From Klenkia marina (GTDB taxonomy: Bacteria; Actinomycetota; Actinomycetes; Mycobacteriales; Geodermatophilaceae), in assembly GCF_900101025.1 (NCBI RefSeq), contig NZ_FMUH01000007.1, forward strand, positions 62,001 through 126,000: 64,000 nt of DNA, given 5' to 3'. Both the position numbers and the translations under genes were made by a program. Shown here piece by piece: positions 59,332-64,000 of this stretch. Under the pieces are notes generated by a model. That model had not been told where the DNA came from, ran no database searches, and saw only the letters and a program-made list of their open reading frames with translations. Numbering within the stretch: the stretch's first letter is position 1; each line of letters opens with the position of its first letter.

Positions 59332-60974
59332 CGCAGCACCGCCGCGGCGTAGTCCGGACGGCCGGCGAGCTCGTGGTGGGGGCCCTCGGCGACGACCGCG
59401 CCCTCGCGCAGCACCACCACCCGGTCGCAGCGGCCCAGCAGCGCCGGGCTGCTGGTGACCAGCACGGTCGTGCGGCCCGCGCGCAACCGCGCCAGCCCGG
59501 CGGCGATCTCGCCCTCCGTCACCGCGTCCACCGCGGTGGTCGGGTCGTGCAGCACCAGCACGTCGGGCCCGCGCAGCAGCGCCCGGGCCAGCCCCACCCG
59601 CTGCCGCTGCCCACCCGACAGCGAGCGCCCGCGGTCGGCGACGGCCAGCTCGAGGTCGGCGAGGTCGGCCGCCCCCGCCGCGGTCAGGCTCGTGCGCAAG
59701 GCTGCTTCGTCCGCCGCACCCGCCGGGTCGACGGCGGTGCGCAGGGTGCCCTCGAACAGCACGACGGCGTGCGGCTCGACCAGCACCCGCGCCCGGACGG
59801 CGGCGGGGTCGAGCCCGGCGACGTCCTGCCCGTCCAGCAGCAGCTCCCCGGGCAGGGCGGCGCGCCGACCACCGAGCAGGGCGACCAGGGCCTCGGCGTC
59901 GGCCGGGTCGGTGGTCACCACCCCGGTCGTGCGGCCCGGTTCCACGTGGAACCCGAGCGCGGGCAGCTCGAGGCGGCCCGGGCCCGGCAGCGGGGGCACC
60001 CCGGTCGGGTGCAGCGGCTCGGCGGCCAGGACCCCGACCACCCGGGCCGCGGACGCGCGCGCCTCGGCGACCTTCTGGCCGGCGAACCCGAGCAGCCCGA
60101 CCGGCTCGGCGAGGAACTGGGCCAGCCCCACGACGGTGACCAGCTGGCCGACGGTCATCGCGCCGTCGAGGGCGAGCGCCCCGGCGACCCCGGCCACGGC
60201 CAGCAGGAACAGCCCGCTGCCCAGCACGGTGGCCCCGCGGTAGGTGCCGACGGCGCCGGCGGCCCGCAGCGTCGAGGCCAACGCGGCGGCGCTGGTGCGG
60301 CGGTAGCGCTCGGTGGCGGCGTCCTCGGCGCCGATGCCGCGCAGCACGCGCGTGCCGCGCACGAGGTCGGTGGCCAGCCCGGCGGTGCGGGCGACGTCCT
60401 CCTGCTGGGTGGCGGTGCGCCGGGTGAGCCAGGGCGACAGCAGCTGCAGCAGACCCACGAGCAGGGGCGCACCGAGCAGCACGCCGATGCCCAGCGGCAC
60501 GCTGATGGTGAGCAGCCCGACCGCCGAGACCGCCAGCGCCGTCGTCCCGGCGACCACCAGCGAGGCCGCCTCCACCACCCGGCCGACCCGTTCGGCGTCG
60601 TTGGTCGCGATGCTCAGCAGCTCGCCGGTGGGCGGGGTGCCGCGCAGCCCGTGCGGGTCGAGCACCCGGGCGGCCACCTCGACCCGCAGCTGGTGGGTCT
60701 CGGTGAACCAGCCGGCGACCACGTGCCGCGCGCCGAACCGGTAGGCCTGCGACAGGACCACGAACAGCACCGCCGTCGCGCCCAGCGAGGCCAGCAGGGC
60801 CGGCACCGAGCCCGTGCTCACCGCACGGTCGATGGTCACGCCGATGGCGACGGGCACCAGCGCCTCGCACGCCTGGTGCAGCGAGAGCAGCAGGGTCGCC
60901 GCGCCGAGCTGCCGGGGGTGCCGGTGCAGTGCGCGACGCAGCAGGCCGGTCGCGGTGGTGGGGTGCCCGTTCAT
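59328..60974 (-). CDS. ABC transporter fused membrane-ATPase subunit with degenerate nucleotide site
   Basis: 548 residues. The membrane half is normal, but the ATPase half lacks a Walker A lysine (VVTTDPADAEALV), has LVLHDPTTAVD in place of LDEPT, VEPHAV for the Q-loop and VTSSPALL without the switch His. The signature LSGGQRQR is intact. It can therefore only complete the partner's ATP site, as in degenerate-site heterodimers such as TM287/288. ATG at 60974 lies at the edge of an IdeR-like box. Confidence 0.85.
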   Translation of the reverse strand: MNGHPTTATGLLRRALHRHPRQLGAATLLLSLHQACEALVPVAIGVTIDRAVSTGSVPALLASLGATAVLFVVLSQAYRFGARHVVAGWFTETHQLRVEVAARVLDPHGLRGTPPTGELLSIATNDAERVGRVVEAASLVVAGTTALAVSAVGLLTISVPLGIGVLLGAPLLVGLLQLLSPWLTRRTATQQEDVARTAGLATDLVRGTRVLRGIGAEDAATERYRRTSAAALASTLRAAGAVGTYRGATVLGSGLFLLAVAGVAGALALDGAMTVGQLVTVVGLAQFLAEPVGLLGFAGQKVAEARASAARVVGVLAAEPLHPTGVPPLPGPGRLELPALGFHVEPGRTTGVVTTDPADAEALVALLGGRRAALPGELLLDGQDVAGLDPAAVRARVLVEPHAVVLFEGTLRTAVDPAGAADEAALRTSLTAAGAADLADLELAVADRGRSLSGGQRQRVGLARALLRGPDVLVLHDPTTAVDAVTEGEIAAGLARLRAGRTTVLVTSSPALLGRCDRVVVLREGAVVAEGPHHELAGRPDYAAAVLR

Positions 60975-60977
60975 GAG

Positions 60978-60991
60978 TGAGGGCACCCTAA
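60978..60991 (-). promoter_or_regulatory. IdeR/DmdR-like box before the ABC pair
   Basis: On the minus strand the sequence is TTAGGGTGCCCTCA, matching TTAGG-n4-CCT-n-A of actinobacterial iron boxes, only four bases before the ATG. A repressor here would block transcription when iron is plentiful. The match is imperfect (one outer position), so confidence is moderate. Confidence 0.4.
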
Positions 60992-61009
60992 CCCAGCCCG
61001 GTGGTGGCC

Positions 61010-62569
61010 TCAGGCCCGCGTGCGGCGGTGCCCCCGGCGCTGCACGCGACCGACCACGCGCTGCACCCGGTTCGGCGTCTGCTCGGGGTCCAGCAGCTCG
61101 GTGTCGGCCAGCAGGGTGTCGATGATGCCCTGGCGCGGGGGCTGGAAGGGCTGCAGCGAGCGGCCCTCGTCGCGGCGCAGGTGCTCGACCGCCCCGATGA
61201 GCGAACCGTCGTGGGCGGCCACGGCGGCGGCGACGTCCTCGGCCCGCACCCCGAGGTGCTCGGCCAGCAGCCGGTCGCGCATGCCCAGCACCGCCGCGGC
61301 GACCTCGGCGCGGTCGGCGTGGTCGGCGCCGGCCTCGATGGTGAGGTCGCACTCGGTGTCCAGCCCCATCGAGCGGTTGTTCAGGTTCGACGAGCCGATG
61401 CGCAGCAGCCGGTCGTCGACGACGCAGACCTTGGCGTGCACGTAGATCGGCGCGCGCTGCTCGGTGACCGGCACGTAGATGCGGAAGCGGTCGTGCACGT
61501 CGGCCCCGCGCACCATGCCCAGCAGCTTGGCCCGGGCGGTGCCCATGGCCTTCTCCTCGAGCCAGCCGTCGGCGGTCTCGGGGTTGACCACCACGAACTC
61601 GGGGCCGTCCTCCTCGCCCAGCCGCGCGGCGATGGCCTCGGCGACGCGGCGGTTGGCGAAGTACTGGCTCTCGATGTAGACCGCCGTGGTCGCGCTCGCG
61701 ACCATCGCCAGCCAGAGGTCCTCGATCTCGTGCACCAGCTCCCACTCGCGGTGCTGCGGCCGGGTGCGCGAGATGGCCACGTCGACGTCGTGCAGCAGCA
61801 CCGGCACCTGCTCGGGCCAGCAGTGCTCGACGTCCTCGACCGGGTCCAGCTGCTCACCGGTGCCCGCGGCCCACCGCCGGCGGGCCAGCTCGCCGAGGGC
61901 CTTGGCCGCCGGTCCGGACACCAGGCTGGTGACGTCGTGCCAGGGCTGCGTGGTGCGCGGAGAGCGCGGCCGGTGCCGGTGCCGGTTGCGGTCGAGGTGC
62001 TCGGAGGTGTCCCAGCGGTCTGCGGTGACGTCGATGCCGCCGGCGAAGGCCAGGCAGTCGTCGACGACGACGATCTTCTGGTGGTGCGCCCCGCCGAGGG
62101 GGTGGAAGGCGTCGACCTTCATCTGGAACCGGTCGGGGGTGCGCCGGTTCAGCAGCACGATCGGCGCCAGCCCGCGGCCGAGGGCCTCGAGCATGCCGAG
62201 GTCCCACTGCAGCACCCCGACGAAGAGGTCGGGGTTGGCCTCGACCGCGGCCTCGAGCACCCGGCCCACGCGGTCGTCGCGGCCCCGGCCCGGGGAGCGC
62301 GGGTCCAGCCGGATGCGGGGGTCGAAGTCCCACCCGATGAACAGCACCTGCCGCTTCGCCTGCAGCACGACCTGCTTGAGGGTGGCGAAGTAGTCGGCGG
62401 CGTCGACGAACACCGCGTGCTGGGTGGCCCGCTCGATGCGCCAGACCGTCTCGCCGGGCACCAGCACGCTGCCCGGCGCCGGGGCCGGGTCGACCGGCTC
62501 GTGGACGCTGGGGACGGCGGCGGCGAACCCGCCGGTCTCCGGATCGGTCTCGGGGTCGGTGGTGGTCAC
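61010..62569 (-). CDS. Phospholipase D-family protein with two HKD motifs
   Basis: 519 residues. The two active-site motifs are HHQKIVVVDDCLAFAGGID (about residue 210) and VHAKVCVVDDRLLRIGSSNLNNRS (about 390), both complete. VLFIGWDFDPRIRL precedes the first. It lacks a signal peptide and membrane anchor, unlike many cardiolipin synthases, so it may hydrolyse or transfer phosphatidyl groups at the inner membrane. GTG at 62569 overlaps the NYN gene stop by four bases. Confidence 0.88.
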   Translation of the reverse strand: MTTTDPETDPETGGFAAAVPSVHEPVDPAPAPGSVLVPGETVWRIERATQHAVFVDAADYFATLKQVVLQAKRQVLFIGWDFDPRIRLDPRSPGRGRDDRVGRVLEAAVEANPDLFVGVLQWDLGMLEALGRGLAPIVLLNRRTPDRFQMKVDAFHPLGGAHHQKIVVVDDCLAFAGGIDVTADRWDTSEHLDRNRHRHRPRSPRTTQPWHDVTSLVSGPAAKALGELARRRWAAGTGEQLDPVEDVEHCWPEQVPVLLHDVDVAISRTRPQHREWELVHEIEDLWLAMVASATTAVYIESQYFANRRVAEAIAARLGEEDGPEFVVVNPETADGWLEEKAMGTARAKLLGMVRGADVHDRFRIYVPVTEQRAPIYVHAKVCVVDDRLLRIGSSNLNNRSMGLDTECDLTIEAGADHADRAEVAAAVLGMRDRLLAEHLGVRAEDVAAAVAAHDGSLIGAVEHLRRDEGRSLQPFQPPRQGIIDTLLADTELLDPEQTPNRVQRVVGRVQRRGHRRTRA

Positions 62570-63246
62570 GGGTGCTTGGTGGCGTAGGCGGCCGCGGCGT
62601 CGCGCAGGCTCTTGGTCGGGCGCAGCCAGGCGCCGTCGACCGGCAGCGAGTCCAGCCGCACCCGGTCCAGCGGGGCGGCGAAGGCACCGGGGACGTCCTC
62701 GATGTCGACGAAGCGCAGCAGCTCCGAGGAACTGGCGTAGCCGGCCACCTCGGAGAACGCCACGACGACGACCTCGGTGCCGGCACGGGCCAGCTCCTCC
62801 AGCGGCTCGGCGAAGTTGCGGCCGTCGCCGGAGAACACGACCAACCGGCGCAGCTGGTGGCTGTGCGCGCGCACCTCGATGTGGTCGAGCATCGACTGGT
62901 CGATGTCGTCGTCGGGGCGGCTCTTGGGGCGGGCGAAGACCGAGTAGCCGAAGCTGCGCAGCGCCTCGACCCAGCCGCGCAGCGTGGTGACGTGCTGCGG
63001 CGGCACGTTCGCGAAGACGCACGCCTCGACGTCGTCGGCGTCGGCCCCGCCGACGAACCAGGCGGCGATGGCGTCGAATCGCGGCCGGGAGGCCGCGGTG
63101 GGGCGGGCGCCGATGACCGTCGCCAGCGTCATGTCGATGTTCGGGGCGTCCCAGACCAGCAGGTCCAGCGAGGGGCGGCCGTCCGGGCCGCGGTCGTCCG
63201 CGGGCGACCAGGCGGGTTCGGCGTCGGTGCTCACGGGCGCGCTCAC
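62566..63246 (-). CDS. NYN-domain (PIN-like) putative ribonuclease
   Basis: 226 residues. The NYN core LDLLVWDAPNIDMTLATVIG with Asp at about 34 and LVVFSGDGRNFAEPLEELA near 143 gives the PIN-like acidic site (the second motif reads SGDGRNF, a variant of SGDGDF). Members are RNases or nuclease-like regulators. It is translationally coupled to the phospholipase D gene, an unusual pairing. The GTG at 63246 begins VSAPVSTD. Confidence 0.82.
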   Translation of the reverse strand: MSAPVSTDAEPAWSPADDRGPDGRPSLDLLVWDAPNIDMTLATVIGARPTAASRPRFDAIAAWFVGGADADDVEACVFANVPPQHVTTLRGWVEALRSFGYSVFARPKSRPDDDIDQSMLDHIEVRAHSHQLRRLVVFSGDGRNFAEPLEELARAGTEVVVVAFSEVAGYASSSELLRFVDIEDVPGAFAAPLDRVRLDSLPVDGAWLRPTKSLRDAAAAYATKHP

Positions 63247-63481
63247 CGGGCCAGTGTGCCCCGTCGGGTCCGGGTCCGGTGACCAGGTGCGGACGTCGGC
63301 CACCCGCGAGGGTGGTCCGGCAGGGGACGTCGCCCGCCGCGAGCGACGTCGACCGGAGGGCTCCACCCGGTCCATGGTGGCAGCCCCGCACGCACGGCGA
63401 GCGGGTGGTCGCGCACGGTTCTTCATTGACATCTCATAGAGTTCCGGGACGAAGCGGAACCGAACGGGACGAGGTACAGGC

Positions 63482-64000
63482 ATGCAGTCGTCACGGCGCG
63501 ACCGCAAGCGCGAGCAGACTCGCCAGCACATCCTGGCCGAGGCCCGCCGGTTGTTCCTGGCCCAGGGCTTCGAGCGCACCACCGTGCTGCAGATCGCCGA
63601 GGCCGCGGACGTCGCCGTCCAGACGGTGTTCAACCACGCCCCCAGCAAGGAGGCGCTGTTCTTCCTGGGCCGCATCCCGTACCTGGAGGCCATGACCCGC
63701 CCGGTGGACCCGACGGGTGACCGCACGGCGGCCGAGGTGCTCGTCGCGCAGCTGGCCGAGCAGACCCTGGGCTACCTGCGCTCGCTGGAGGACCCGGACA
63801 ACCTGGCCATGGCCGCGCAGGTCGACTCCTCCCCCGCGCTGGCGCAGTACGAGCGCACCCTGCTGGCGCACTCGGAGGGCGACCTGGCGGCGGTGCTCGA
63901 GGAGCAGGTGCCCGGCGTCGACGGCTGGCTGGCCGCGGCCCTGCTGGTGGCCATCACCCGCACCCACGCCTACGTGCAACGGCGCCGCATCATCGGGGGC
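63482..64000 (+). CDS. TetR family regulator, C-terminus cut by window edge
   Basis: At least 173 residues. The helix-turn-helix RDRKREQTRQHILAEARRLFLAQGFERTTVLQIAEAADVAVQTVFNHAPSKEALF is a standard TetR N-terminus. The ligand domain follows and runs off the right edge. An AT-rich stretch just upstream contains TTGACA (about 63426), a possible -35 element. It is divergent from the NYN-phospholipase D pair, which it could regulate. Confidence 0.92.
   Translation, partial: MQSSRRDRKREQTRQHILAEARRLFLAQGFERTTVLQIAEAADVAVQTVFNHAPSKEALFFLGRIPYLEAMTRPVDPTGDRTAAEVLVAQLAEQTLGYLRSLEDPDNLAMAAQVDSSPALAQYERTLLAHSEGDLAAVLEEQVPGVDGWLAAALLVAITRTHAYVQRRRIIGG

Noticed and set aside
1-64000. tRNA, rRNA, integrase, transposase or prophage genes
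   Set aside because: No conserved T-loop, rRNA core segment, DDE or tyrosine-recombinase motif was recognised on either strand by reading; a dedicated search could still find a divergent one.

Overview
The window is a 64 kb stretch of very GC-rich chromosome with strong third-position GC bias, many GTG starts and many ATGA/GTGA stop-start overlaps. Gene content (DUF6297 ABC exporter, paired dynamin-like GTPases, AbiEi-domain protein, LAxTG-anchored chaplin-like protein, IdeR/DmdR-like boxes, Arr ADP-ribosyltransferase, a YkoE-type thiamine ECF transporter) points to an actinomycete. The style resembles Geodermatophilaceae (Blastococcus/Modestobacter/Geodermatophilus); that family-level placement is an impression, not a measured result. 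Both edges cut genes: a GGDEF diguanylate cyclase on the left and a TetR regulator on the right. No rRNA, tRNA, CRISPR array, integrase or insertion sequence was recognised.

0-10 kb: a truncated diguanylate cyclase, an alpha/beta hydrolase, and a three-gene overlapping operon for membrane-lipid modification (FAD oxidoreductase, DUF1365, cyclopropane-fatty-acid synthase). Next comes a zinc uptake locus of the AztABCD type. aztA and aztB diverge from a 49 bp gap that holds a near-perfect Zur-like palindrome. Two AztD-like beta-propeller lipoproteins flank aztC, and the second has its own Zur-like box. 10-19 kb: a GAF-EAL c-di-GMP phosphodiesterase, a 38-residue ORF translationally coupled to an acetyltransferase-like gene, an AraC regulator diverging from a siderophore-binding lipoprotein, a secreted Val/Pro repeat protein next to an eight-repeat chaplin-like wall protein, and a chemoreceptor.

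19-33 kb: a GntR-ACC deaminase operon, thioesterase and acetyltransferase, a methyltransferase, FabG, and an AbiEi-domain gene bracketed by two copies of a covarying palindrome. A TPP riboswitch controls ykoEDC. A winged-helix regulator and an MFS exporter diverge from four repeats spaced exactly 14 bp apart. A DUF6297 exporter and an NCS2 nucleobase permease follow.

33.7-35.3 kb: the most interesting locus. A 458-residue retron-type reverse transcriptase (YADD, LPQGAPTSP and VTG motifs) is preceded on its own strand by a compact structured segment. An 18-bp inverted repeat with one bulged base encloses it, with the layout of retron a1/a2 repeats around msr-msd. No separate effector gene is adjacent, but the reverse transcriptase carries an unassigned N-terminal extension of about 110 residues.

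35-49 kb: DUF1697, an RsbW-like kinase with a rhodanese, gamma-glutamyltransferase, an ArsR/nucleoside hydrolase pair, LtrA, rifampin ADP-ribosyltransferase (arr), an HTH-ClpN regulator behind two identical palindromes, a glycine-betaine type ABC importer, a STAS protein and a PEP-mutase/ICL-family lyase. 49-64 kb: two overlapping dynamin-like GTPases, a second RsbW-like kinase, an M23 peptidase, an isoquinoline-1-oxidoreductase-type molybdoenzyme, a heterodimeric ABC transporter with one degenerate ATP site behind an IdeR-like box, a phospholipase D protein coupled to an NYN-domain protein, and the truncated TetR gene.
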